A DNA stretch of 26,280 nucleotides from Bacillota bacterium (GTDB lineage: Bacteria > Bacillota > Clostridia > TANB77 > CAG-465). Location of the stretch: assembly GCA_023410645.1 (NCBI GenBank), contig JAEYPQ010000044.1, forward strand, positions 1 to 26,280. Direction: 5' to 3'. Numbering within the stretch: position 1 is the first letter of the stretch; each line of letters begins with the position of its first letter. Shown piece after piece: positions 14,013-22,033 of this stretch. A program made the position numbers and the translations under genes. The notes below the pieces were generated by a model, which searched no databases, was not told where the DNA came from, and worked only from the letters and a program-made list of their open reading frames with translations.

Positions 14013-15343
14013 TGTTATATAAAAATATAATTGATTTAATTGGTAATACTCCAATACTTGAAATAGATAAAAAGATAACAGGACTTAAAAATATAAATCT
14101 ATATGTAAAGTTGGAACTTTTCAATCCATTTGGGTCATTAAAAGATAGAGCGGCGTTATCAATGTTAAAAAATAATATCAAAGATATAAAAGAAAAAGGA
14201 AAAACAGTTATTGAATCTTCAAGTGGAAATACTGCAAAAGCGTTACAAATACTCTGTTCGATAAATGACATTAAATTTAAAACTATAACAAATAGGATAA
14301 AACTGAACGAAACAAGAAACGTACTTAAGATAGCTGGTGCTGAAATTGAAGAATTACCTGGTATATCAGAATGTCCTGATCCAAGTGATCCAAATGATCC
14401 AATAGCATATATAGAAAGAATTGTATCTAATGAGCCCGATAAATATTATCATACATCACAATATACTAATTTAGACAATCCTAGAATACATTATGAAACC
14501 ACAGGAAAAGAGATATATAACGATATAGGAAATGTTGATTATTTCTTTGGAACCTTAGGTACAACTGGTTCTAGTAGAGGATGTATAGAATTTTTAAGAG
14601 AAAAAAACAACGAATTAAAAAAGGTTGGAATAATTGCTGAAAAGGGTGATTATATACCAGGAATTAGAAATAAAGATGAAATGAATGAAGTTGGAATATT
14701 TGAAAAAGATTTATATGATGATATAGTTACTGTAAATTCAATGGAAGCAATAGAATATATGCTTATATTAAATAGGAAATGTGGAGTCTTAGGTGGACCA
14801 ACAAGTGGCGCAGCTTTTAAAGGGACACTTGACTATTTAAGAAAAATAGATGATAAATGTGAAACTAATAGTAATGCTGTATTCATAGCATGCGATAGAG
14901 TAGAGTGGTATGTTTCATATATAGAAAAAAGAAGACCAGACATATTTGATTCATCAATAAAAAAAGATACTGTAAGAAATTTAACAGATAAAGATTTAGA
15001 ATATGCAAAAACATTAGAATTCAACGAGTTTGATGAATGGATAAAAAATAATAACCCAATTATAATAGATTTAAGAGGAAATCTTGCATATAAAAATGCT
15101 CATGTTAAAGGATCAATAAATATAACAGATAGTTATTTTGAAGATGTGATAGAAAATGGTACTCCTTTTTCTAAAGAAAATAATATATTATTAATATGTG
15201 CTACTGGTGACAAATCATTTAAATTCAGTGCTTTTCTAAATAAAAAAGGTATAAATTGTTATAGTTTAACTGGTGGGATGATGAATCTAAGAGATAATGA
15301 ATATCCACTGGAAAGAAATTTGAGGATAGAAAATAATATATGA
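14012..15343 (+). CDS. Cysteine synthase-like (SbnA-like) PLP enzyme fused to C-terminal rhodanese
   Basis: Residues 1 to about 320 form a fold-type II PLP enzyme: IGNTPILEI, the PLP lysine Lys44 in NPFGSLKDRAA, the substrate loop SSSGNTAKAL, then SQYTNLDNPRIHYETTGKEI and GGPTSGAA. This is the CysK/SbnA group, which makes cysteine or couples O-phosphoserine/O-acetylserine to another amine. Residues from about 340 form a rhodanese domain with catalytic Cys396 (LLICATGDKS) and the end motif LTGGM. A cysteine-synthase/rhodanese fusion beside a cysteine desulfurase suggests that sulfane sulfur is handed to or from the product. The loop NPFG differs from NPGG of CysK. It overlaps its neighbours on both sides. 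Confidence 0.88.
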   Translation: MLYKNIIDLIGNTPILEIDKKITGLKNINLYVKLELFNPFGSLKDRAALSMLKNNIKDIKEKGKTVIESSSGNTAKALQILCSINDIKFKTITNRIKLNETRNVLKIAGAEIEELPGISECPDPSDPNDPIAYIERIVSNEPDKYYHTSQYTNLDNPRIHYETTGKEIYNDIGNVDYFFGTLGTTGSSRGCIEFLREKNNELKKVGIIAEKGDYIPGIRNKDEMNEVGIFEKDLYDDIVTVNSMEAIEYMLILNRKCGVLGGPTSGAAFKGTLDYLRKIDDKCETNSNAVFIACDRVEWYVSYIEKRRPDIFDSSIKKDTVRNLTDKDLEYAKTLEFNEFDEWIKNNNPIIIDLRGNLAYKNAHVKGSINITDSYFEDVIENGTPFSKENNILLICATGDKSFKFSAFLNKKGINCYSLTGGMMNLRDNEYPLERNLRIENNI

Positions 15344-16539
15344 TAGATTCCAATTTAGTAAGAAAAGATTTTAAAATTTTTGAAGATAATAAAAATATTT
15401 ATTTTGATAATTCATCTACTACTCAGAAACCAAATATTGTTATAAAAGGAATTAATGAATATTATAACAATTACTGCTCTAACACGGGAAGAGGAAATTA
15501 CAAATGGGAAAATATTTCTACAAAAAAAGTGGAGGAAACTAGGCAAAAGGTTGCAGATTTTATAAATGCAAATGATAAATCAGAAATACTATTTACAAGT
15601 GGTTCAACTTTCTCTTCTAACATGATAGCCTATTCATATGGTCTAAATAACTTAAATGATAGTGATGAAATAATACTTTGCGAGGAAGACCATAAATCAA
15701 CGGTTTTACCATGGATTAATATATCTAAGATTTTAAGAAAATCAAGTATAAATGTAAATATTATTTCTTCTTTAATTGACAGACAAGGTGATTATATAGA
15801 AGATGACTTGATAAGGAAAGTTAATAAAAATACAAAAATAATTGTACTAACTCACATTCATAATGTTTACGGTATTGAGATGAATATAGAATATATTGTA
15901 AAATATGTAAGAGAAAAAAATAGCGATTGTGTAATTGTACTGGATGCAAGTCAAAGTGTTGGACATATAAAAATAGATGTTAAAAAATTAGATGTTGATT
16001 TTTTATATTTTTCTGGACATAAAATGTTTGCTGATACAGGAATAGGAGTTTTATATGTAAATAAGAAAGTGTTATCAAAAATGAATCCATTTATTGTTGG
16101 TGGTGGATATGATGAAGTTATAAATAGATTTGAGTGTGGTACTCAAAATATTTCTGGAATAATCTCACTAGGATTAGCTATTGATTATATACAGGATGTG
16201 GGTATAGAAAATATAGAGGAATATCTAACATATATAACTGGTTATCTCATAACAAGATTAAGTGAATTAGAAGAAGTAGAATTTGAAAAAGGTGCTGCTG
16301 TATGTAAGTGTAGGATAGGATATGGAATAGTTTCATTTTATGTAAATAATATTTCCAGTCAAGATATTAATGATATTCTAAAAGATAATAATATCTATGT
16401 TAGGACTGAAAATTATTGTACGGTAAGAGATTTTAAAAATAGCATAAGAGTTAGCCTACATATATACAACACTAAAGAAGAAATAGATAGATTCGTTAGT
16501 TTATTAAAATATATAATAAGAGTTCATAAGGAGGGATAA
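15340..16539 (+). CDS. Class-V cysteine desulfurase (SufS/CsdA-like)
   Basis: The 399-residue fold-type I PLP enzyme begins with IYFDNSSTTQKP. It has His118 (EEDHKST), Asp202 and Gln205 (LDASQSVGH), the PLP lysine Lys228 (FSGHKMF), and a catalytic cysteine, Cys360, in the RTENYC position that matches RxxHHC of SufS/CsdA. These enzymes take sulfur from cysteine as a protein persulfide and pass it to acceptors. No sufB/C/D/U is nearby; the likely acceptor here is the rhodanese domain made by the preceding gene, with which it overlaps by ATGA. It is probably dedicated to this operon and not to general Fe-S assembly. Confidence 0.9.
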   Translation: MIDSNLVRKDFKIFEDNKNIYFDNSSTTQKPNIVIKGINEYYNNYCSNTGRGNYKWENISTKKVEETRQKVADFINANDKSEILFTSGSTFSSNMIAYSYGLNNLNDSDEIILCEEDHKSTVLPWINISKILRKSSINVNIISSLIDRQGDYIEDDLIRKVNKNTKIIVLTHIHNVYGIEMNIEYIVKYVREKNSDCVIVLDASQSVGHIKIDVKKLDVDFLYFSGHKMFADTGIGVLYVNKKVLSKMNPFIVGGGYDEVINRFECGTQNISGIISLGLAIDYIQDVGIENIEEYLTYITGYLITRLSELEEVEFEKGAAVCKCRIGYGIVSFYVNNISSQDINDILKDNNIYVRTENYCTVRDFKNSIRVSLHIYNTKEEIDRFVSLLKYIIRVHKEG

Positions 16540-16542
16540 AAT

Positions 16543-17460
16543 TTGGCATATATACAAGATATATCTATAATTTTTACTTCAGTTTTATTAGAAGCATTAC
16601 CTTTTATTATTCTAGGAGTACTTTTATCGGCTATAATACAAGAATTTGTGCCAGATACTTTCTTTAGAAAGTATACTCCAAAGAATCCATTTTTGGCATC
16701 TGCTTTCGGACTTTTAATGGCCTTTTTTATACCTGCTTGTGACTGTGCAATAATACCTGTTTCTACTAGATTACTAAAAAAAGGAGTACCACTTAATGTT
16801 TGTGTAACATTTATGCTTGCATCTCCAATAATAAATCCAGTTGTAATATTTTCTACTTCTTATGCATTTGGATATGTATTTCCGAACATGATTTTATATA
16901 GAACTATATTTGGAACTTTAATTGCATTAATTGTAGGATTCCTGATGAGTATGGTAAATAAAAAAAGTGAAATTTTGAATTTATATACTCAAAGAATGAA
17001 TGTAGATGATATGCCACTTTGTACTTGTGGATTTGATAGAAAAGTAGGTAAAGTAACAATGTCAGAGAGAATATATTCAATAATATATAATGCAAAAGAA
17101 GAGTTCTTAAGTATAATAAAATATATGATTATTGGTATACTACTTGCTTCGATAGCACAAGTATTTGTTTACAATACTACAATTTCTAGTATTACTCAAA
17201 ATAATACTTTACAAATAGTAATTATGATGTTATTTGCATTTTTTATTGCATTATGTTCAACAGCAGATTCATTTGTAGCAAAAACGTTTTTAAATCAAAT
17301 GAGTAACAATTCAATACTTGCATTTTTATTACTTGGTCCTATGCTAGATATAAAAAATACTTTTGTATTATTAAAAAGTTATAATAAGAAATATGTAATG
17401 AAATTATTAATTTCTGTTTTTGCATTAGTGTTTATACTTAGTTTGATAATAAAAATATAG
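16543..17460 (+). CDS. DUF318/COG0701 family permease (YcgR/ArsP-like)
   Basis: The start is a TTG at 16543, fixed by AAGGAGG eight bases upstream. The 305-residue integral membrane protein has about eight hydrophobic segments in two halves. Family marks are FIPACDCAIIPVS (Cys66, Cys68), LASPIINPVVI and, in the second half, ALCSTADSFVA (Cys238) with LLGPMLDIKN. A cytosolic loop carries CTCG (Cys160, Cys162). Members include the organoarsenical exporter ArsP and many uncharacterised permeases found beside TIGR03943 proteins and metal regulators. The buried cysteines suggest a soft-metal or thiol ligand. It is three bases after the desulfurase gene and likely moves the product or metal of this operon; the direction is unknown. 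Confidence 0.88.
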   Translation: MAYIQDISIIFTSVLLEALPFIILGVLLSAIIQEFVPDTFFRKYTPKNPFLASAFGLLMAFFIPACDCAIIPVSTRLLKKGVPLNVCVTFMLASPIINPVVIFSTSYAFGYVFPNMILYRTIFGTLIALIVGFLMSMVNKKSEILNLYTQRMNVDDMPLCTCGFDRKVGKVTMSERIYSIIYNAKEEFLSIIKYMIIGILLASIAQVFVYNTTISSITQNNTLQIVIMMLFAFFIALCSTADSFVAKTFLNQMSNNSILAFLLLGPMLDIKNTFVLLKSYNKKYVMKLLISVFALVFILSLIIKI

Positions 17461-17476
17461 TGAGGTGATTACTAAA

Positions 17477-18277
17477 ATGAAAGAAATGACCAAAAATTTA
17501 ATCTTATTTGGATATCTAGGCATTATAATTTATATAGTTATTACTAATAGTTTATCTAAGTTCTTGAATACTAGATTATATGTATACGTATATTTAACGA
17601 TTCCTGTACTGGTTTTGTTTATGTTAATAAATCTTGCAATAAAAAGTAATAAAAATTTTAAATTTAATGAACGTGTAAAGGCAAATGGTTTGATATATTT
17701 TTTGCCAATTGTACTTGGAATAATTGCGAACACTTCAAATTTAAGTGATAAGTTCGTTCAATCAAGAACTAATATAAATAATATAACTGTAGCAAGTAAA
17801 GGAATCGCAAGTAGTGATGATATATCGTATAATGATAGCAGTGAAGAAAGTGATAATCCTGAGGATATTATTATTATAAAAGACTATATTACTCAAGATA
17901 AATATGAAGCAAATAGTAATAAAGAAGAAATAGTTATGAATGATAGTATATATGTGGAAAGTATAACTAACTTTTATGAAAATCTAGATGAGTTTGTTGG
18001 AAGAAAAATTAAAATTGTAGGACTTGCATATAAAGATAAGGAAGATTTGAATAATGATAAGTTCGCATTAGGAAAATACTTTATGTATTGTTGCCTTACA
18101 GACTTGCAAATGATGGGCTTATTATGTAATTACGATAAAAAAGATGTAGTTGAAGATAGTTGGTATGAAGCTGATGCTGTTATTGAGGCAGCAAAATATG
18201 AAGGTCAGGTATTACCTGTATTGAATATAAAAAAAATAACTAAAGTCCAACAGCCTATAAATATATTTGTAAACTAA
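17477..18277 (+). CDS. TIGR03943/DUF1980 family membrane protein (YcgQ-like)
   Basis: The ATG at 17477 follows TGAGGTG at good spacing; an in-frame GTG at 17465 overlaps that site and is rejected. The 266-residue protein has two or three N-terminal membrane segments (about 8-28, 34-54 and 74-90), a polar acidic linker, and a C-terminal domain with GRKIKIVGLAY, then ALGKYFMYCCLTDLQMMGLL, the pattern of the TIGR03943 family including its double cysteine. These proteins almost always accompany a DUF318 permease and are thought to work with it. It is the last gene of the Fur-box operon, 16 bases after the permease. No strong terminator is seen before the next promoter. Confidence 0.87.
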   Translation: MKEMTKNLILFGYLGIIIYIVITNSLSKFLNTRLYVYVYLTIPVLVLFMLINLAIKSNKNFKFNERVKANGLIYFLPIVLGIIANTSNLSDKFVQSRTNINNITVASKGIASSDDISYNDSSEESDNPEDIIIIKDYITQDKYEANSNKEEIVMNDSIYVESITNFYENLDEFVGRKIKIVGLAYKDKEDLNNDKFALGKYFMYCCLTDLQMMGLLCNYDKKDVVEDSWYEADAVIEAAKYEGQVLPVLNIKKITKVQQPINIFVN

Positions 18278-18319
18278 TTTATGTAAAATTCATAGTATAT
18301 AAGTGCACTAAAATTAATA

Positions 18320-18356
18320 TTGACAAATTACCATAATATGATATAATTAATATTAT
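18320..18356 (+). promoter_or_regulatory. Promoter of the Fur-family gene with overlapping dyad
   Basis: TTGACA (18320-18325) and the extended -10 TGATATAAT (18339-18347) are 16 bases apart. ATAATAT (18333-18339) and ATATTAT (18350-18356) form a dyad across the -10. It could be an autoregulatory site but differs from the 7-1-7 box at 11540-11554. Confidence 0.65.
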
Positions 18357-18368
18357 GAGGTGTCAAAA

Positions 18369-18791
18369 ATGTACGTAAAAGAGAATAGATATAATACAAA
18401 GCAAAGAGAAATTATTTTAGAGTATATCAAAGATAATAAGGAAAACTATATATCTGCTGATGAAATATTAAAATATATAAATAGAGATGAGAATATTGTT
18501 GGCTTAACAACTGTGTATAGATATCTAAATATTTTAGTTGAAAATGGTTTAGTAAGAAAAGATTACATTGAAAACTTAGGTAAATACTCTTATCAATACA
18601 TTGGAAAAGATAATGATTGTGATAGTCATTCACACTTAAAATGTAATAACTGTGGTAAATTAGTCCACTTAAAATGTACTCATATTGATAATATAGCAAA
18701 ACATTTATTAGAAGAACATGGTTTTTCAATAAATAATAGCAAAACAGTATTATATGGTATATGCGAAGATTGTTCAAAAGAGTTAAAATAA
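18369..18791 (+). CDS. Fur-family metal-dependent transcriptional regulator
   Basis: From the ATG at 18369 (GAGGTG eight bases upstream; the GTG at 18360 overlaps it) the protein has 140 residues. It has the N-terminal helix (RYNTKQREIILEYI), the DNA-binding wing VGLTTVYRYLNILVENGLV, a regulatory His cluster (HSHLKC, His87/His89) and two structural zinc pairs, Cys92/Cys95 and Cys132/Cys135 (CNNCG, CEDC). This is a complete Fur/Zur/PerR-type repressor, but the metal it senses cannot be decided from sequence. Its place right after the operon that carries a Fur-type box makes it the best candidate for that operon's regulator. Confidence 0.93.
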   Translation: MYVKENRYNTKQREIILEYIKDNKENYISADEILKYINRDENIVGLTTVYRYLNILVENGLVRKDYIENLGKYSYQYIGKDNDCDSHSHLKCNNCGKLVHLKCTHIDNIAKHLLEEHGFSINNSKTVLYGICEDCSKELK

Positions 18792-18828
18792 TTTTATAAG
18801 AACAATATATCAAATTAATAAAAAATAG

Positions 18829-18869
18829 ATAATCGAGATGTTAATTAGATATAACTTCTCGATTATTTA
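18829..18869 (+). terminator. Hairpin after the Fur-family gene
   Basis: ATAATCGAGATGTT and AACTTCTCGATTAT pair with one mismatch around a ten-base loop, 37 bases after the stop. The T tract is poor, so this is a possible terminator only. Confidence 0.5.
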
Positions 18870-18900
18870 ATGTGAAAATTATACATATTTAGACAATATA

Positions 18901-18929
18901 TTGCAAATATCTTCCATTTAATATATCAT
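18901..18929 (+). promoter_or_regulatory. Sigma-A-type promoter of the pilin-anchored gene
   Basis: TTGCAA (18901-18906), a 17-base spacer and TATCAT (18924-18929) lie about 30 bases before the start codon. Confidence 0.5.
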
Positions 18930-18961
18930 ATAAATAGATGTCTGAAATAGGGGATGTTTAT

Positions 18962-20938
18962 ATGAAAAAAGGTATAAGTTTAATCGTATTAATAATAACA
19001 ATAATAGTGATAATAATACTTGCAGGAACAATAATATTTAATTTATCTAATAATAATCCAATAGATTCTGCCAAAATAGCAAGTGTTTTGCAAACAAAAG
19101 ATAATGTAGAATCTACACTTCAAGTGCATGTTACAAGTATAATAGCAAATACACTTGGTAAATATTCATTAGAAGATATAATAACTGGGAAGACTAACGA
19201 GCTTGAAGCTATAGTAGATGTTAATGATAAAATAATATTAAATGGTTCTGTATTATATAGAATAGATATTGATAAGATAAAAAATAATACTGGAATAAAT
19301 ATTCCTAAAACTTCAAATAATGAAAAAATTAAATGGTATGTTGAAATTACATCTGGAAAGTTTTATTTAGTATATGATAGTACTGATTATTATGAAAATT
19401 GGCTTGGAACTTATAATACTGAAACTGGAAAGCTAGATAATGCTACATTATCTAATTTTATAATAATAAGACCAGCAACTCAAATTATTCTAGATCCAAA
19501 TGTTGTTGATGTAAATGGGCTTAAATTTAATAGACCTGATGTATCAAATCTACAAGTATCAACAACTAAAGCTATAAAATGGGATGCATCAAATAATGAA
19601 TCTCAAATTGATATTACAATTGCAAAAGATGATACAAGTTGGTACGATTATAGTAATAAGAAATGGGCAAATATATTAACATCAAATAATGGAAATAATG
19701 CATATTGGGTTTGGATACCAAGATATGCATATAAGATAGATAATCCACATAGTAGTACATCTGAAAAAATAAATATAATATTTTTAGCTGGTATAAGCAA
19801 TAAATGTGCAGATGGAAGTGAACTACCAAGTGGATATATAATACATCCTGCATTTACATTTGGAGATAAACAATTAAAAGGAATATGGGTAGCAAAATAT
19901 GAAGCTAGCAGTAGTAATCCAAATAGGAGAGAGTCAACTGGAACATATGCCGGAGCATATACTGGTGGTGGTGATGACACTTCATTACAAGTAAGAGTAC
20001 TTCCAAATATATATAGTTGGAGAAATATAGCTACTGGAAATATGCAAACTGTATGTATGAATATGACAAATAATCAAGGGACAATAGGGACAAACTTAAA
20101 TTTAGACACGCATCAAATGAAAAATATTGAATGGGGAGCGATAGCATATTTATCACAAAGTATTTATGGTGAGGAACCGTGGATAAATCCATATGGAGAT
20201 ACTATTAAAACATCAATGAAATTAAAAACTGGATATGCAGGAAATACAAAAAATAGTAGTGGACTAGCAGAAGGAAGCTCTGGCTTATGGTCATATAATA
20301 CAGAAAATGGGATTAAAGCAAGTACTACTGGAAATATATATGGAGTTTATGATATGTCAGGTGGCTCTTGGGAACAAACAGCAGCACTGATTAATAATGG
20401 AAATGTTGATATAGATTTATATGGAAAAGCAGAACATATTGAAAATTATAAAATAAAAACAGAATATGCAAAATATTATGATATATATGAACCAGGTGAT
20501 GAAGAAAAAGAAGGTGCACAATTTTATGGAATGGTTGGAGAAGACTTATGGAATTCATATCCACCATTTGACCAAAATGAATATGATAATAATGTTATAC
20601 GTAAAAGAATAACTAATGCAACATATTCGAAACTTGCAAGTAGAAAAGGTGATGCATTATATGAAACATCAAATACTAATAGTTACTATGGAAAGTATAC
20701 TTCAACACCTTCAGATTGGGAGTGGTTAATAGATACGCAAAGAGATTTAGACTCACATGGTCAATATGCAACCGGATGGAATGATGATTTTATGCTAATT
20801 GGTTATTCAAACATATGCTGGTTTGCAAGAGGTGATTGTTATTATAACGATTCGGGTGCTGGTGTATTTGCATCAGATGCCTTTAGAGGTTATAAAAGTC
20901 CAACTAATTCTTTCAGACCTGTATTAGTTTCAATGTAA
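18962..20938 (+). CDS. Pilin-like anchored surface protein with FGE/C-type-lectin-like C-terminus
   Basis: The ATG at 18962 follows AGGGGA at seven bases, so the in-frame ATG at 18938 is not used. The 658-residue protein starts MKKG/ISLIVLIITIIVIIIL, a prepilin-type leader with Gly before a hydrophobic helix; the usual Glu at +5 is Val. The rest is extracellular-type sequence rich in Asn, Ser, Thr and Tyr. The second half has YWVWIPRYAYKI, GIWVAKYE, NIYGVYDMSGGSWEQTA and a C-terminal end AFRGYKSPTNSFRPVLV. These marks recall formylglycine-generating-enzyme/C-type-lectin folds, used as ligand-binding display domains, including variable proteins of diversity-generating retroelements. No reverse transcriptase is in the window. 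It probably acts as a cell-surface or pilus-tip ligand binder. It is monocistronic. Confidence 0.75.
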   Translation: MKKGISLIVLIITIIVIIILAGTIIFNLSNNNPIDSAKIASVLQTKDNVESTLQVHVTSIIANTLGKYSLEDIITGKTNELEAIVDVNDKIILNGSVLYRIDIDKIKNNTGINIPKTSNNEKIKWYVEITSGKFYLVYDSTDYYENWLGTYNTETGKLDNATLSNFIIIRPATQIILDPNVVDVNGLKFNRPDVSNLQVSTTKAIKWDASNNESQIDITIAKDDTSWYDYSNKKWANILTSNNGNNAYWVWIPRYAYKIDNPHSSTSEKINIIFLAGISNKCADGSELPSGYIIHPAFTFGDKQLKGIWVAKYEASSSNPNRRESTGTYAGAYTGGGDDTSLQVRVLPNIYSWRNIATGNMQTVCMNMTNNQGTIGTNLNLDTHQMKNIEWGAIAYLSQSIYGEEPWINPYGDTIKTSMKLKTGYAGNTKNSSGLAEGSSGLWSYNTENGIKASTTGNIYGVYDMSGGSWEQTAALINNGNVDIDLYGKAEHIENYKIKTEYAKYYDIYEPGDEEKEGAQFYGMVGEDLWNSYPPFDQNEYDNNVIRKRITNATYSKLASRKGDALYETSNTNSYYGKYTSTPSDWEWLIDTQRDLDSHGQYATGWNDDFMLIGYSNICWFARGDCYYNDSGAGVFASDAFRGYKSPTNSFRPVLVSM

Positions 20939-20954
20939 ATTATTTATAAAGATT

Positions 20955-20995
20955 AAAACTATGTAATGAAATAAATATCATTGCGTAGTTTTTTT
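20955..20995 (+). terminator. Rho-independent terminator
   Basis: AAAACTATGTAATGA pairs with TCATTGCGTAGTTTT (15 bp, two G-U pairs) around an eight-base loop with a following T run. It isolates the surface-protein gene from the ctsR operon. Confidence 0.93.
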
Positions 20996-20998
20996 GTA

Positions 20999-21050
20999 TT
21001 GACAATTTTAAGAAAAAGTAATATAATACTATTAGTCAAAGAAAGTCAAA
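20999..21050 (+). promoter_or_regulatory. ctsR operon promoter with CtsR operator
   Basis: TTGACA (20999-21004), a 17-base spacer and TATAAT (21022-21027) form a consensus promoter. AGTCAAA-GAA-AGTCAAA (21034-21050) is a direct heptad repeat matching the CtsR box, at the likely start of transcription. CtsR bound here would repress the whole ctsR-mcsA-mcsB-clpC operon until heat or protein stress. Confidence 0.95.
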
Positions 21051-21072
21051 GTTAAAAAAGGAGATGATATTT

Positions 21073-21519
21073 ATGAAATTATCTGATTTAATTGAAGAAT
21101 ATATTAGAGATATTTTTGAAGAAAACGATACTATTGAACTAAAAAGAATTGATATTGCAAATCAATTTAATTGTGTTCCATCTCAAATTAATTACGTAAT
21201 TTCTACAAGATTTATACCAGAGCTTGGATTTTATGTTGAAAGCCGTAGGGGCGGAGGAGGATATATAAAGATAAGTAAGATTAATCTTTCTAAGTCAGAA
21301 TATATATCAGATATAATTGACAAGATTGGTAATAAATTATCACAAAGTGTCATAGACGTTTACTTAAGAGATTTAATGAGCTATAATATACTGGATGAAA
21401 AAACTGCTATGTTATTTAAGACAGCAGTTTCAGATAAAAGCTTAGCAAAAGTAGATTGTGTGAGTCGAGATTATATAAGAGCTGATATATTTAAAAATTT
21501 GATTATAAATTTAATATAA
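21073..21519 (+). CDS. ctsR: CtsR, class III stress gene repressor
   Basis: The start at 21073 (MKLSDLIEEYIRD) is nine bases after GGAG; the ATG at 21064 abuts that site. The 148-residue protein has the winged-helix N-terminus (ANQFNCVPSQINYVISTRF) with the glycine-rich wing RRGGGGYIKI that reads the heptad operator, and a C-terminal four-helix domain for dimerisation and McsB control. It represses clp genes and its own operon through the box at 21034-21050. Confidence 0.97.
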   Translation: MKLSDLIEEYIRDIFEENDTIELKRIDIANQFNCVPSQINYVISTRFIPELGFYVESRRGGGGYIKISKINLSKSEYISDIIDKIGNKLSQSVIDVYLRDLMSYNILDEKTAMLFKTAVSDKSLAKVDCVSRDYIRADIFKNLIINLI

Positions 21520-21532
21520 GGAGGTAAGTTTT

Positions 21533-22024
21533 ATGAAATGCCAAAATTGTGGTAAAAATGAAGCCATAGTAAGATATAAAGAAAATATAAATGGAAAGAA
21601 ACAAGAACTATATCTTTGTTCTGAATGTGCAGAAAAAGTTGGTATTATTAATTTCCCAATTGTATTTTCACCTATCATTACTTCTATAAACGATAACTAT
21701 TTAAATGAATATAAGATTACAAAATGTAAAAATTGTGGCTATACATTAGAAGATTATTCTAAGACTGGACTGTTTGGATGTCCGGAATGTTATAGCACAT
21801 TTGAAAATGAATTGGATAGTTTATTTTTAAAATTTCATGGAAAGAATAGACATGTTAAACTAAGTAATAAAAATATGAAAGTAAAAAACGTAGGAATCAG
21901 CAAAAAGAATAATAATGAAAAATTAGTATCTTTGAAAGAACAGCTAAAAGATTTAATAGATAATGAAAGATATGAAGAGGCTGCTGTAGTTAGAGATAAA
22001 ATAAAAAAGATTGAAGGAAAGTAG
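21533..22024 (+). CDS. mcsA: McsA, zinc-binding activator of the arginine kinase McsB
   Basis: The 163-residue protein has four CxxC pairs (CQNC, CSEC, CKNC, CPEC) forming zinc-binding modules, and a C-terminal UVR motif (LKDLIDNERYEEAAVVRDKI) of the kind that contacts ClpC. McsA activates McsB and stabilises it in the CtsR/Clp stress circuit. AGGAGG precedes the ATG, 13 bases after ctsR. Confidence 0.96.
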   Translation: MKCQNCGKNEAIVRYKENINGKKQELYLCSECAEKVGIINFPIVFSPIITSINDNYLNEYKITKCKNCGYTLEDYSKTGLFGCPECYSTFENELDSLFLKFHGKNRHVKLSNKNMKVKNVGISKKNNNEKLVSLKEQLKDLIDNERYEEAAVVRDKIKKIEGK

Positions 22025-22033
22025 GTGAGGCGT

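Noticed and set aside
14353..14403. Short repeat-like stretch CPDPSDPNDP in the cysteine-synthase-like protein
   Set aside because: SbnA-type enzymes have a Pro/Asp-rich segment at this place; it looks like a normal loop.
20821..20845. RGD tripeptide in the pilin-anchored protein as an integrin-binding motif
   Set aside because: A single RGD in a 658-residue protein is not informative; its place corresponds to the RGG usually seen in this fold.
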